From: Stichopus chloronotus
Lineage: Eukaryota > Echinodermata > Holothuroidea > Aspidochirotida > Stichopodidae
Direction of reading: 5' to 3'
Assembly: GCA_021234535.1 (NCBI GenBank)
Contig: CM037843.1
Span: 14,091,677-14,155,676, forward strand
DNA length: 64,000 nt
The position numbers were made by a program, and so were the translations under genes. Positions 22,249 through 34,900 of this stretch are shown here, piece by piece (the stretch's first letter is position 1; every line of letters starts with the position of its first letter). The notes under the pieces were generated by a model that did no database searches, had not been told where the DNA came from, and saw only the letters and a program-made list of their open reading frames with translations.

Positions 22249-22933
22249 TTAACAAGATTCGCAACGTGTTTGTGCGCGGGAGACAAAGTAACCACTTTTG
22301 TTTTTTTCTGTAAGGTAGCCGACGACAAAACACTGTCGATTTACGTTTTTATTGTATTCATCCGCAGGTGATTTTAGTCTTTTATCTACATTGCTTTATC
22401 TGTAGCATAATGCACGGTCACCTGACTGAATTGGGCCAATAGGAGTTTAGAATTCTCCCCAAGTATGTATGAACTCATGGTGATCCAACCCTCCTTTCCC
22501 TGGTACTCCAATAACCGATGTTGAAAGTTGAATTGCATATACTGCCCCATGTATGAAGCGTTGCGAGTTTAACACCAGATTTAACTCCACCCTTATTCTC
22601 TTCATGCGTGTTTTACGTGCAGGAAAGTAACAATTTCATTTGCATACAGATAGAGTTGTCTTGGTGCAGCCATTGTTTTCTTTTTGTTTACCCTGCCATC
22701 AATTACATCGATAAGATGTCTTATTAATGATCCCTTCATATGGTTCGTATATCATCACCAACAATCCCAATTCGTTCGTATAGCAATAACACAAAGCACA
22801 TAAGAAGAATTATGGGAACTAAACAGAAGGACTTGACATCTGTGTAGAGCAAACATTTCAGAGGAATATTAGATATTGTTTTGTTTTTTGTTACTGCTAG
22901 CGTGTTGAGTGCACAGATGTGAAAAGTCCTTAC
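22249..22933. other. Non-genic stretch
   Basis: No repeat match or credible frame, apart from the minus frame that reaches into the exon candidate at 22934. Confidence 0.35.
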
Positions 22934-23030
22934 CGACACAGCCCAGGTCTTGAAAGTGATATTGACTTCTACGGCATTTTCTGAAGCGATGTAACAATTG
23001 ACTTGTAATGAAAATATGGTGGTCCAGGCG
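22934..23030 (-). CDS. Candidate internal exon, unknown extracellular-like protein
   Basis: A minus acceptor (TTCGGCGTGTATAG, preceded by a CTTCCCCTCC tract) and a strong donor (GTAAGG) enclose 97 nt. One frame is open: Ala-Trp-Thr-Thr-Ile-Phe-Ser-Leu-Gln-Val-Asn-Cys, then Glu-Val-Asn-Ile-Thr-Phe. Asn-Ile-Thr is a potential glycosylation site and the pattern is beta-like. About 220 bp upstream in the same sense lies a 75-codon frame (23255-23482) with an ATG in good context at 23464. Joining them is possible but needs a weak donor. Confidence 0.27.
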
Positions 23031-23256
23031 CTATACACGCCGAATTTGTCGGAGGGGAAGTATCACCGGAAAATTGTCTAGAAATTGTAACTCAACACTC
23101 CGAGACCTCATATACCGGTATATGTTGGCACCACCCAACATGTCCAGTCAATAACAAAACGAGTAAAAAAAAAGCTGTATTTTCAAAGCACTACCAGTGT
23201 CTATAGTCAGACAGTCACCGGGGTCACACAGGGGTTTGCTGCAATGTTACATGTTT

Positions 23257-23464
23257 AGATGACAAATGAGATATTTTCGTCTCCTTTAAATAAATTAACA
23301 AACAAATTCATAAATATACGGTATTGTCGTAACTCGTCAACCAATGTGAAGTGATCAGATGGTATAAACAGCAGTGCTAATGTGCAATAACCTCTGAAGA
23401 GGCTTGCCGCACAGGAAGACCGTGCATACATTATTGCCGCATAGCAGTCTAGTTTACCAGTCAT
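23257..23464 (-). CDS. Unrecognised small open frame
   Basis: ATG at 23464 sits in a strong start context (CAGCCATGA) and begins Met-Thr-Gly-Lys-Leu-Asp-Cys-Tyr-Ala-Ala. The frame continues to a stop at the left end with no domain I know. It may be the first exon of the minus-strand candidate at 22934-23030. Confidence 0.17.
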
Positions 23465-23600
23465 GGCTGCCCTCAAATCCAAGTATATTCAGAACGAACG
23501 CGTGTCAGTTTTCATTAAACCCAATATAGAATGTTTTAATAGGTACATTTGATAGGTACACATTTACTTGTAGCTTTTTTTTTTTTTTTTGAAGTGCATT

Positions 23601-23645
23601 GATATATATATATATATATATTTATATATGTGTGTGTGTATATGT
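23601..23645. repeat. TA/TG compound microsatellite
   Basis: About ten TA units, an imperfection, and then TG units. Confidence 0.9.
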
Positions 23646-24420
23646 GCCTATACCGTGATACATCGATTCATAACAAAAACCACTGCAGGGTAGTTAAGCT
23701 ACAAAAACCTCCCCAAACTTGTATGTCTATACGCAAACGAGGCTTCAGGTTATGCGTGGGATACATGATTTAATATGCTTGAGCATTGTGTGTCCACGGG
23801 CCTTGTCTCTCCTTACATGGTAACCGTAAGAATTAAGCTGCATGACATACACGCCGTGATGTTACATAGGTAGGGGAAGTCTGCATGAAGACTTACTTTT
23901 GTACTTTTTGGACCTTTTGTGACTTCAAATACTTCTTTTTCTCTTTCTTTGTAGTCTTGCATTAAGTTGAGGTCATTGTTCGTTTTTCAGTATATTCTTT
24001 TGCTCGAATTGAGGTTTTCTGCTATTATTATACCTTCTATTCTTGCAAGTGTGAGATATGTATTCTTCTAAAGCATGTAATATATCCCAGTGAATCAAGG
24101 AAACTTGTAATATAAGCAAAGTCCTTCGAAGGATTGCTCTATGCTTGTTGTAAGCAATATTATGTAAGTTGGCGTTAATCTACGTATGATTGACTTGTGG
24201 TCATAGTTACCGATGTTTGCACTTTGAAAGCTAAATAGCTCCCCCAGCACGAACACTTGACTAAAAACGAACGGTTCGTATGCTACGCCATCACATAGGG
24301 TGCATGAAAATATGAAATGTTATGTCACTCGAAGTTGTCGAAGGACCGCTGGCCACATTTATTCTGCCACAAATCACTTAGCGCACCATTCAATGTTTGC
24401 TCTTTTGCATTTACAGAACT
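23646..24420. other. Non-genic stretch
   Basis: Nothing beyond ordinary A+T-rich sequence is visible. Confidence 0.4.
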
Positions 24421-24489
24421 CAGCCAACGATTCTTCATTAATCGGCTATCGAAAGTTTTGATAGCCGATTAAAGAAAAATCGTTGGCTG
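24421..24489. ncRNA. Perfect-class hairpin of microRNA-precursor size
   Basis: CAGCCAACGATTCTTCATTA... at 24421-24450 pairs with 24460-24489 in 28 of 30 positions around a 9-nt loop. Size (69 nt) and stem length suit a pre-miRNA, but near-perfect pairing is also typical of a young palindromic transposon remnant or solo inverted repeats. No mature microRNA seed was recognised. Confidence 0.3.
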
Positions 24490-24983
24490 AATTCTATTAA
24501 AAAGTCATCACTAGGAATGTGTGCAGACAGGCCCCCCCCCCCTTCCCCAATCGCAGGAGGATGTAAGGCTGTTTTGGATATAAAGAGAAATTGCATATTA
24601 TGCAATAAGAAGTTCCTCTGAGGTCAGTGAAACAATAAGAGCAAATCATAGTCCACGGTAGCATAATAAATTTCTGTTTTATATTTTGAAGTCCCTTTGT
24701 AGAAAAACTTGAAATCTAAAACCTGACAAGATAATCCGGTCTCACTGTTTGAAAGCGAAATAATAGTCAAACATCCACCCCGTCTGACCTCTGAAAAACC
24801 GCAGACTTGACTGAAAAGTTACAGAAAAATAACCGGCTGAATCGCTGGGTTATTGCACCGGGAGAGGATCTGATTGGTTTATTCTCCATCGAGGCACGAG
24901 GGTACCCTGGGTATTTTTCGCCCCAATCCCCAAACCATGCAGTTCAAGTTTGTTTACGTTTCTTGCCTCGGCTGTGACTGCGT
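24490..24983. other. Non-genic stretch
   Basis: It contains an 11-C run at 24532-24542. No feature is otherwise supported. Confidence 0.35.
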
Positions 24984-25019
24984 GAGTGTGTGGGTGTGTG
25001 TGTGTGTGTGTGTGTGTGT
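24984..25019. repeat. GT microsatellite
   Basis: Sixteen or so GT units with one interruption. Overlapping frames on both strands (24850-25185) read through the repeat and are not genes. Confidence 0.9.
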
Positions 25020-26839
25020 AAGTGATGAAAGGCGCGCAGACGGCATCATCAATGGCCGAACAATTAAGGAGGAAAAAGTGTTTTTGAAGTTTGTGATTGG
25101 GTACTGTGTAACATGTTTGAACTTGCACAGCGTATATTGCACCGTGTACTGAAGCAAACAAAAGATGACAGCTACGTTTTGCCAATCGCGATGTCTATCT
25201 GCGTAGGCCTCGAAAAGTGGACAATTTCATAGTTGCCCATCGCCAAAATCACCGAAGAAGAGGAAAAGAGGGGAGGGACAGTAGTGTTGAGGTCAAGGGC
25301 AGGGGTGGGTCAGAGAAGGGGTGGAGAGGGGGTGTAGGACATGGGGACTGGATATGACCTGACGTAACCTTCCCAGCAGATCTATGTTCCGTTTTCTTTT
25401 TCTAACTTACATATACGAATGCAGTCAGAGCTGATGCATAAATAATGCAATCCGTTGTGCGGAATAGACCTGTAGATGCATGAACATAGGGATGAAGATG
25501 GATGAAGGGAGAAAAGACACTGAGGGTTAGTATGTTTTGTGTTTTGCATGTGTTACATTCCCGCATGCAAAGTTGCCAACATGAAGGTCTGGGCCAATAC
25601 ATACTACCTTACGTTCGACAGAAAAATACCAACTTTCAATCTTCTGTAACCCGAACTAATACTTACCAATGATTTACTCTTGAAACAAGCTGGTACAGAA
25701 CAGAATGAAATTGGTACATAGATCAAATCAAACCTGTGTGATCCCGCATAATAGACTTAATGGTAGAAAATCATTCAAACTCTGAACATACATACGACTT
25801 GACACCATCAATTATGCATCCAAGATCAATTCCGCTGTGCTCGCAAAAAAAAAAGAAAAGAAAAAAAGTGTGTTTTAGTTACCGGCAAAGACTTGTTTTA
25901 CAAGGAATTTGTTATTACAATTTTTCATCCTTTTATCAGGTCCTACAGTAACATATTCAATTGTGCGACGCGCCGGCGACCTTCAATAGATATGATATGT
26001 GAAATTAAGTGAGATGCTTACTTCTGAAGAGGGTAGGTTATATAAATTCAAGCGATACTGATTTTACGTGCTGAGCATTAAACACACACACACACACACA
26101 CGAAAACAGACGTTACAATTTACTTTTTAAGTTTCTTAAGTTACCACCACCCATATTTTTTTATTTAATTGATCAATTCAGCTGATGGCACAGGTAAACT
26201 CACGATTTCACTTAATTTGAAGTCCGAAATATATACTCGAATACGGACGAACTGAAATTCAGGAGTTAGGAAAACGTCCATAAAACAAGAACGCGTGGAT
26301 TTCCCCAAATAGTAATATTAATTGTCGGAATCTTGTGCAACACAAGCTTTCAACTGACTTATAACTATATTGTAATATTAGGCCCTACGTAAAATAGACC
26401 TTAAAAAGAGTATACTGGAATAAGTTATCTGTATTTAATCAACGGTTTATTATGATAAATTCTACACTAGTGCGGGATAGCAATAATTTTTTCTGGTAAA
26501 TTTAACCATATCATTAATTTGTCAAGGTTTTTGAAAAAAAAAAAACAAGAAATCTGGTGTTTATTTCTTCAATTAAAAGTAGACAAAAGTTGAAGACCGA
26601 TTTCTCCTTGTTGTGAAACTTTCTGAATAAAGCTTTCTCCAACCCTACCCCCTCCCTGAAAACAGCTTTTGTCAAAAGCAGGGGAACCGTAGTGGGTGTT
26701 TCATTTTCAACCTACACTTAGTGTACATCTTTTTACAAACAGCCACGATATTATGCATGGTTTATTTTCGTAATAACTTCTTCCAAAAACAAAAACTTCA
26801 AACTTCCCGCCGTTATTGCACAGCGTTTTGGGAATGTAT
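25020..26839. other. Non-genic stretch with a CA microsatellite
   Basis: A CA array lies at 26081-26101; A-runs at 25844-25868 and 26535-26545. A G-rich purine tract lies at about 25255-25345. No frame is convincing. Confidence 0.4.
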
Positions 26840-26910
26840 GACGTATCACGTGCACCGGCAACACTACGTGATATGTACAGGTGCATGTGTGACGTCACGA
26901 ATCACGTAAT
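26840..26910. promoter_or_regulatory. Cluster of CRE and E-box-like palindromes
   Basis: ATCACGTGCACC near 26846, ACGTGATATG near 26867, GGTGCATGTGTGACGTCA ending at 26897 and ATCACGTAA near 26900 lie within 70 bp. TGACGTCA is the full cyclic-AMP response element; CACGTG is an E-box. The first and third blocks are also inverted relatives of each other. No transcript is linked. Confidence 0.3.
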
Positions 26911-27204
26911 TTCGCAACACTATGGCGACTTGCGAGTGAATAAAATATATATTCATAAAAACTTCATATTTTCTTGAACGTGAATTGATTGTAATACCGA
27001 ATTGTGTCTTATAGTTTAAAAAACTATATTTGAAGTATCAGGACCATCTGGGAGGCTGTTACAACGGTTTTCTTTTGCATGGTTGTCGTATTCTGTGCTA
27101 GATCGTACGTTTATGGACACTCTGTGCTGGGGTATTTTGAACAGACATACCATCTACAATTAGACATCAATGAAAGATTAATTTATCTGTTTTGTCATTA
27201 GTTT

Positions 27205-27275
27205 ATCTGCTTGCCATTTTATTCTGCAAGTTGTCTTTTCTTTTCGGACAAGAGGAGACTTATATGCGCCTCGGG
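27205..27275 (+). repeat. Family D fragment
   Basis: TTTTCGGACAAGAGGAGACTT then ATATGCGCCTCGGGG matches the AGGACAA...ATATGCCCC end of family D at 17365-17400 and, inverted, at 5465-5515. Confidence 0.45.
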
Positions 27276-28183
27276 GTTGCGATCGTTATCGTGTGCCTTT
27301 ATCGAAGCGTGCCTTTAACAAAGTTGTAAACATACCTCGCGATAGTCTGCGCCGATAACAGGCTAAGGCAAACAAATTGTCTCCAACTTGTCGCCCGTGA
27401 TTTGCATCTTACAGACTTCCCAGGGTTCTGCACTTGTCTCCCAAACTGACAGAGGGAGAAACTGACCCAATACAAGGCATACATAGCAACAAACTTGAAG
27501 CGACAAAGTGGAAATAAACTCAATGATTTGCTGTTCTTTTCCCGCCTTTTTAACACACTTCCTGATTTGTATGTCTGCATGCTCCGTCGGAAGTTCCTGC
27601 TAGTTGGCCTAGTTTTCACTTAACCGAAATGAGCGTTCATATGCAAATATCCAATTTTTGATTAATTTCGGTTTTACTTTTATATTTTGTGCAAGTTTTG
27701 AACAGATATTTGCAGAAATATGAAACAATTTTGATGACGATTCAATCACGGCTACCGTTTGCTCTCAAAATCCTAAACCGACAAAAAGTGCAAAATGCAC
27801 CGCCTTGCCTGTGCATTTGAGATGGGCTTCAAGTGTCAGGGGAACTTGAGGCGGGTTGCCTAATAGCAAGATCTAGTCCAAAAACTCTCTGCAATTCTCT
27901 GCTGTAAACTGTAGAGGCATAAATCCTGGTATGATTGATGAAACTGTCCGAAAATTACCCAGTATGCTAATTACCATGAATCAATATCAACATCCGAAAC
28001 ATTGTAAAACAATGTGTGACGTAAGCCTGAAACTTTACATGTCGCCACCGCATCCATCCCCACAGCTGGGTCACATAGTAGGGTCAAAACCAAGCCACCA
28101 TCTTCCATGCATGTGACCTTACAAGTCCGTCTAAAGATTGATCATTTCCAACCTTCCACCCCCTCCTTCCAGTCCCTCAATCG
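27276..28183. other. Non-genic stretch with one minus frame
   Basis: A 106-codon minus frame over 27299-27619 contains a GTATGT donor at 27335 (after ...GCGAG). It might be part of a 5' exon, but no family or acceptor is recognised. The rest is featureless. Confidence 0.35.
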
Positions 28184-29070
28184 TGCCTCGGTCACACTAC
28201 GAAAAACCGTGTCTGTGACTGTACTGCAACTCATGGAAATTTAGGCATCCAACTGCTTGCTACTAGTGCCGTATACAATCGGGGCGAGAGTGTGACGCAG
28301 ACAGTACTGCAACTTGGCTGCGTTGTACTGCGATGTACTGCGAATGTCTGCAAACCAGAACGTGCAACTTTTTGCAAAACGCATTGCTCTGTGTTATGTC
28401 AATCGGTGAACGACGTCGAATGCGCGCAACAAGGTCGAAGCCTGAGCTGCGACGGGGCATGCAACGTATGCAGACTGTTCGGCAATCTACTGTGAACGTT
28501 TTGCGATGTACTGCTACTATCGGCGCATGTTTGCAGTCAGGCATACCCACAAGTGTATAAAAACGTGACGTGTGGTAGCTGTTGTATGAATAGTTGAAAT
28601 TCGTGTGTGCAGTCGCCGTGCTGCAAACGTGTTGAGACTTGTTTTTCAATCAGGCGCGGTAGAGAATACGTTGGGGGTGGGGTGGGGTGGGGGGGGGGAA
28701 GACGGGCGAATATTAGTTTGCAGTAGCTGCTGCGTCGTGTTGCGCATGTTCGCAGTACGTTTGCAGCACATTCGCACGCAGGCGGCGTTTTGGACCAGTT
28801 TTTAGGGAGGTAAAAGTTGTTCTCCGTACTGCGCTTGTTGACGAATGTTCGCAGTAGAGCGCTGTACGACGCAGTATGAGACTGTTGCAGTCTGTCGTAT
28901 AGTTCGCACCGGAGCACATGAAGAAAGTAGCGACTCGTCCGCAACCCATGCAACTAGTCCCAAACCCAATGCAACTCGACACAGTCCGTGCGGAGATGTA
29001 GCAAACATTTTTAAAATGACCCAGTTGCCAGCAGTAGCTGTACGCGATTTGCTATAGTGTGACCGGGGCA
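28184..29070. mobile_element. Fold-back-like DNA element with internal motif arrays
   Basis: TGCCTCGGTCACACTA at the left and TAGTGTGACCGGGGCA at the right are 16-bp terminal inverted repeats differing at one position. Inside are many forward and reverse copies of CGCAGTAC/GTACTGCG and TGCGAA(C/T)GT(T/C), and a G-quadruplex-prone tract (28673-28698). The 887-bp unit is richer in G+C and CpG than its surroundings. Several overlapping frames on both strands arise from the motif arrays and encode nothing recognisable. No clear target duplication; superfamily unknown. Confidence 0.6.
28673..28698 (+). repeat. G-quadruplex-prone tract inside the fold-back element
   Basis: G5-T-G4-T-G4-T-G10 on the plus strand. 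Confidence 0.6.
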
Positions 29071-31227
29071 TAATTTAATTCGTCTCATCTTGCCATAGGT
29101 ACATGCAAGTAGTAGATTGCATACGGGTACTACATGCTGCAATATTTGTTATGACTACAACCTTACAGAAAGCCGCACATCATACCAACTAATTATCAGT
29201 AAGGCTACATATTACTGTCCATTTTCTACAGAGGTATGAGTCCCGACGTCGAGCGTGCAGTCACATAGGGCTTGCGAAGCGCCTGGGCACAGGGACCGTC
29301 AATGCGAAGGCCTCTAGTAGGTCGTATAGGTACAAGCCAGACTGCATAAGGGATACATTTGTGACAATTATAAACACATTTCAATGAAAAGTTCAGACAT
29401 TTGAAGTTACCCAGCAAGTTACTTTCAACAGGGGTGACGATCACTCCTTGCAAAACCAAAGAAAAAAGGAGGACTTATAGACATACAAGATATGACATGG
29501 TTACCATATGACTACTATTAATTGTGACAAAAATTATTCTTGCCGATTCAGGACATGTTTTGATGTTTCTCAGGTTTCTCTTTGAGAACCTTTCGAGTGA
29601 TCTTGATTGCTTATGGCTTTTCACTGTAGCCTGTTTGTCACCTCGTCAACCACAGCGACAGGTTTTATGTATATGGTAAACATAAAAATGACCAAATAGC
29701 TCCCGCGGAGTGTTTCGCCCGCAAGGCAATACACCTACCGAGGCATCCCGGTGAACTTGTAATTGACAGTTGGTGGAAAGGATTGCCTATAAACTACTCC
29801 ATCATCCGCAGCAAAATATAACCGTTGTGTCGGTCACACCCGTGGTTAAGACTTGTACCCCAAACTCAGAATCTATATTTCATAACAAGGAAGTGTTTTT
29901 TTAAATTTCTTTGTGCTTAATGCACGACTAAGACGACAGCACCATGTGTGGAAAGACAGATTGCGACATTAATGTGAAACGAAAAAGGAAAGAAAATGAA
30001 CTTTAATTAAAAGACAACGGATCGTCTCGTCATTGAATCGAGTGAACCATTTTGTGTGTGCACTGTGTATAGTTCGACGTACTGTGTGTAAGTTTTTGCG
30101 AGTAGAAGTCAACTGTTTGTGACAAATCTATCGATTCCCGTTGAACAATACGGTAAACTAGATTTCGCATATGCAGAGAATACGACTGTAATCGCGGTTC
30201 ACGTTCAATCCCTTCAGATATGTTACTAGACGCAAACTCGTTATGTTGCATGTGTTGAGTTGCTGACCAACACAACACATTTTTAAAGCCTGTATATCAT
30301 TCAAAAGTGCGAATTACAGGGATGATAATTTAAATCCAGTGGTTGTTCCGTGTACTAGATGGTATTATTTCTTAACGTCCACTCCTTGATTGCCCATCAA
30401 AAGTTTAAGTCAGACGAAGAGAGAATACGAAATGCAGGAAAAAAAAGTTGTAGATAGATGATGGAATATTGTGCGAATCTCAAGTTTGTGTGCACTGAAT
30501 TTTATACTGACCAGGTACGCATGCATCTAACGTACTCTATTGTTTATTGTATGGCACACGTATTTAGCACAGTCATTCATTGCTTTAGAAAAGAAACAAA
30601 AGACAAATCACTGTAACTAAATAATACAGATATTAATCACTTCCTCTGGATAAAGCTAACAATACATCTTGTTGTGTCCTACGCAATGTCAAACTTCGAA
30701 AGTCGATACTTATGTTAGTTTTCTACACAGGGGGCTTTCCCCATCCTGTACAACGATGTTTGGTGTTGTCATAGTAACTTATAACCGTGATCGTTTTACT
30801 CTTCCTTTTGCTTTTCTCGTATTTTTTTGAGAGGAATGATTTTAGTTGAGAGTGAAAATCGATAATGATCATGTAGCAAATGGTAAAATTTAGTGACTGT
30901 TTCTTCATGGTTTCTAAAACTGTTTGATCGACTAAATATTACTATACGATATGGGAAGAAACTGAAAAGCTTTCGAAACCACGAAGACGTTTAGTGCCCC
31001 CAGCGTCGGAAACAGCTGTAAATTATGCATCATTATGAATTGTTCAAACCTATCTATTAAGATGCTCGCCAAAATAAGAGCACTGAATTCAATGGCGACT
31101 GTGATTAAATTTAAGTATATTCAGTGTAAGGACAAAAGTAAACCGTCAAAGCAACGCAGGGAAAGGTCTTGAATGTACCTCAAGTTGCCTTGTTCAATCA
31201 GCTGACATTGGCGACAGTTGTCTGTCT
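29071..31227. other. Non-genic stretch
   Basis: Two moderately G+C-rich patches (29235-29340 and 29700-29870) have short minus frames without recognisable domains. An 82-codon minus frame at 30030-30278 lacks an ATG. I see no repeats. Confidence 0.35.
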
Positions 31228-31772
31228 TTAAAGGGGATTTGCCACTGAAGGATGTTTTGGTATTTCATAAAAAAAAATAGGAATATTTTTCTCTCTTCCT
31301 TGGTGAAATCCATATCTCAATAGCACGTTTGGTTCAGAAGTAATGAGTTTGTAAAGAAATATGTTTCAAAATGGTACATTGCTCATCGGGCAACTTGTGA
31401 TGTCACCACATGAATATCTGCTGTAGTTTTTCACAATCTTGACACTCTTCGAATAAACAGTCAAATAGTTCAAGAGACCGTTACCCTGATTTTCACATTT
31501 TTATTGTCAAATTTCAACATTAAATGAGGGCTTCAGTTTCAAAGGAAAAAGACTTCTCAGTTGCAGTTATTTGCCGCCACTGTTGCACGGTAGTTTGGTG
31601 ATCTTGAGGCAACTGGAAATCTGTCTTGACCACAGAAGTCTTTCTTCAAGCAGCAATATCTTGAGTAAGGAACAAGATATTGGCGTAGAGGTTGACATGC
31701 TAGCAAAGGAAAATTCTTCTCTTTCATCTCAGTAACCTTTCAATTGTCATTAAAACATGCCTATGCCTTTAA
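31228..31772 (+). mobile_element. Dispersed element family C, copy 2
   Basis: The 545-bp unit is bounded by TTAA at both sides (TTAAAGGGGATTTGCCACTG at left, GCCTATGCCTTTAA at right). Only about 7 bp at the ends are inverted. It is collinear with 6890-7484 and non-coding. The TTAA target fits the same transposase class as families A and B. Confidence 0.7.
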
Positions 31773-31916
31773 GGATTTCCGTACTGCACTGCACATATAC
31801 ATTTTATGGCCACTTCTGATGTTTATTTAAATTCAGCTTTCACCAAATTTCATAGGAGTGCAGTGTCAGACATACATATTTTTTTTTTTTTGTATAATTG
31901 AAAATGCGGTACTCAC

Positions 31917-31947
31917 CACGAAGGTGGTTTCACTAGATTCACAGTTA
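31917..31947 (-). CDS. Candidate 31-nt exon
   Basis: On the minus strand a strong acceptor (GGTTTATTCCTGTAG) and a strong donor (GTGAGT) enclose 31 nt. Two of three frames are open, one giving Asn-Cys-Glu-Ser-Ser-Glu-Thr-Thr-Phe-Val. It could be a real small exon or chance pairing. Confidence 0.22.
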
Positions 31948-34900
31948 CTACAGGAATAAACCAACTGTACATATTATAACTAGACATACAGGCCGTATGC
32001 AACAAGATAAAATTGTGATATTTTACAGTGATAGGGCCTATACTTCAGAAGTTTACAGTGAAAGTTTGGTCCAACTTCTTGGATACATCCACATATGGAT
32101 TTCTGAATCGGGAGGAAACTATTTCAGAATATATCATTTAAGTCCTTTTCGCAACCTCCACCAATCCCCCTTTTTTACGTACCGTACCTTCGTTGCTTTA
32201 AATGCTTTGGTTGTTCTCCGTGGTTGTTGACCCACATCCCACCGACTGTGACGCAACATAGAACTTATTTTATTTCCCTCTACTGCTGCAATTTCATACA
32301 TTTCATTTTTTAGCTTAAAGACTGTCAAAATCTCTTCAGCCGTCTACTGTATCCATGCATGTAACTAACCATGCATTTTCAACCTTCCAATAAGTTACAC
32401 AGCTGAGTTGCAGTTTGACTACAAAATGGAGACATTTTCATCAAAGCAAAACACCGACAGTTATCTCATGTCGCATGATGACTATGTAACCATTAATGTA
32501 ATATATGATACGGATAGGTTGCGTTCAGTGTATTAGTGCTTCAAAGTTCGTTTACACACTAGCCGTGACTACTATGGTGATTACATTACAGTCAGTCAGA
32601 CGTGCTATATTCACTAAATACGTGTCGGTTGATCAAATGAAGATGAATAAAAAGTTTGCTTTCTTAGTCCATTACAAAGAAAAAAAAAAAATATTTTGCG
32701 AAATGTGAAAGGCGTGAACCAACTGTGACGAAGATACGATTCACAATGGATTAGACTCATTGCAGGATAAAGGGGAGCCAACGGTAGCAGTGGCCCTCTT
32801 AAAAGGGGGGGGGGGGACCAAAATTGTTTATAGAATTAATACCAAGTTGAAAAAAAATTTAGAAGAAAATTAAGTACACATTCTTTGTTTCACCAAATCG
32901 CATCTGAGGGCATTCAGTTACAGAGGAATTTTCGACCCCTCAGCTTAGACCCCTCCCCTCATCAGTTTACCATTCCCACTTAGGCCCCTCCTAAACAAAG
33001 AAATCGGCTCCACCAGCGATCGGATTTTTATAAAATTTTTGGCAAACAGTTGGACGGAGCTGTGACATACTGGCCTCAAACTTATCATCACCGAAGACAT
33101 AAGCTACCATGGATCAAATTCTTGTCTTGCAGTTCCTAACAATCAGCTCACAACTCTGACCACTGAGGGTAGGCTGCGGTCTCCAACACGCCATAACGGC
33201 ATAAATGTTCATGTTGATGACTCACTATATTGACATGCTAGCTGAGATTTGACCAGGGCATCGCTGTTCTGTTTTTTTTTTTCCCCGTCTGGTCATTGTT
33301 CAAGTTGTATACATCTTTCGAAAGTAAAAACTGTTTACATAACAGCAGTCCATGCACGTATTGAGGAGCAATGCAAACTAATTCGTTGAAACCCACATTA
33401 CATGCAATACAGGAAACCTTGCTCGGATATTGCATGATATTGTATAATTTGGGCAAAACAGCAAACTTTTTCGTGAACTGTTACATCATTACGTGGTAGA
33501 ATTTTCTGAATTATTTAACAGATATTTCACATCTACACATCGTTTGTGAGTCATATTTTGACTGTCAGAAAAAAAAGCCATTACCATTACCTTGAAGGTT
33601 TTCCTTTGTGAATATTATAAGATTACAAAATGAAACACGACACAGACAAAAAAAAAGGAAAAAAAAAGGATAAATATCGATCCTCATAACGGGTAATTAG
33701 GGGGAAGAATCACCGAATGTGAAAGTACTGCTCAATTTAAACGTCAGGTACCCGGATTGAATATATGTGTTAGTGTAACATACAAAACCGAAACAGTCTA
33801 TCATTCGACGAAGCTGTAGGCCACGTTCATACGATGTAATGATCACCGGACGGTGGAGGGTAAAGTCAAACATCTTGAAGTGTCCCTTGTTCTTCATCAC
33901 TTTGAGAGGATGCCACCTCCGTCGTTTCAAGTGGGTTCCTTTCATAATATAACACACCCACCGTACATCACGCAAATTATAGTGTTACACAGAAAACATC
34001 ACCTTCTTGTGTAGCTATGTGAGCCTGTGTTAGTCAAAAACTGGAAACTCAAACGGACACCATAAATGAGAGAAAAGGCAGAGAGAATAAAACAAGAACT
34101 ACTAAAATGCTCTGTCAGTCCTATGTTACTTCAAAATTTTCGAACTTTCAATATCAGGTTTACTTTTACATACAGGAACTCACGTTTTTGGGACCATTTG
34201 CATATATGACTTTTTTTTTTTGACGTATGTATTCGGTCTAAGGAAGATGGGCTTAACGCACTTCTTTGTTTTATTGCAATCAAGATTCTTTCACGGTTGA
34301 ATATTTTCAAGGTACCTGGGAAAAGAGTTTCCCCGCCATCTGTTTATCAGTCTAGCAAGCGGTGACTCATACAACCAGCATGAAATCCCAAACGTAAGTA
34401 TACAACCGTTAATTCGTGAACTTTCCTCAAGTCGTTTTTTTTAGCATGCTCTTGGCTTGCTTCGGAAAGAGGAGAGTTAACATTCCGGTAAACAAAGAAA
34501 GAAATTACTGTGAAAGAAAGCTACCATGAGTTTGTGTGATTAAATTTAGAAATTCAAGCAAACATCCTTTTTGTTCATCCGTCCAACTTTTTTGTTCCGC
34601 CGGTCAGAATTTCTCTGTCAATTTGGTAATTTTTATGGGCACGTCAAAACTGTTGCATTGAAGTGGCGTAACATCACATGCTATGTCAGTTCTGCTAAAC
34701 ACTTGAAATTCTCTTCGCCTTTATTTTTGTTACCGCTTCTTCTTTACTTTTTGAGCCAGACCGTTCGAGCGTGAAGCTTTTGGTCTATCGCAAAGCATGT
34801 ACAGGTTACCTTATTTGGATTACATCTTCAGGTTTTCTCGATGAGGTCCCATTTGGGGTCAAAGACAAACAGATATCCAAACCTTTCAATAGGAAATATA

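Noticed and set aside
24850..25185. Frames on both strands with Thr-His or Val-Cys repeats
   Set aside because: They run through the GT microsatellite and lack support.
28263..29071. Seven overlapping frames on both strands
   Set aside because: They are created by motif arrays inside the fold-back element; several frames are open on both strands at once, with no conserved domain.
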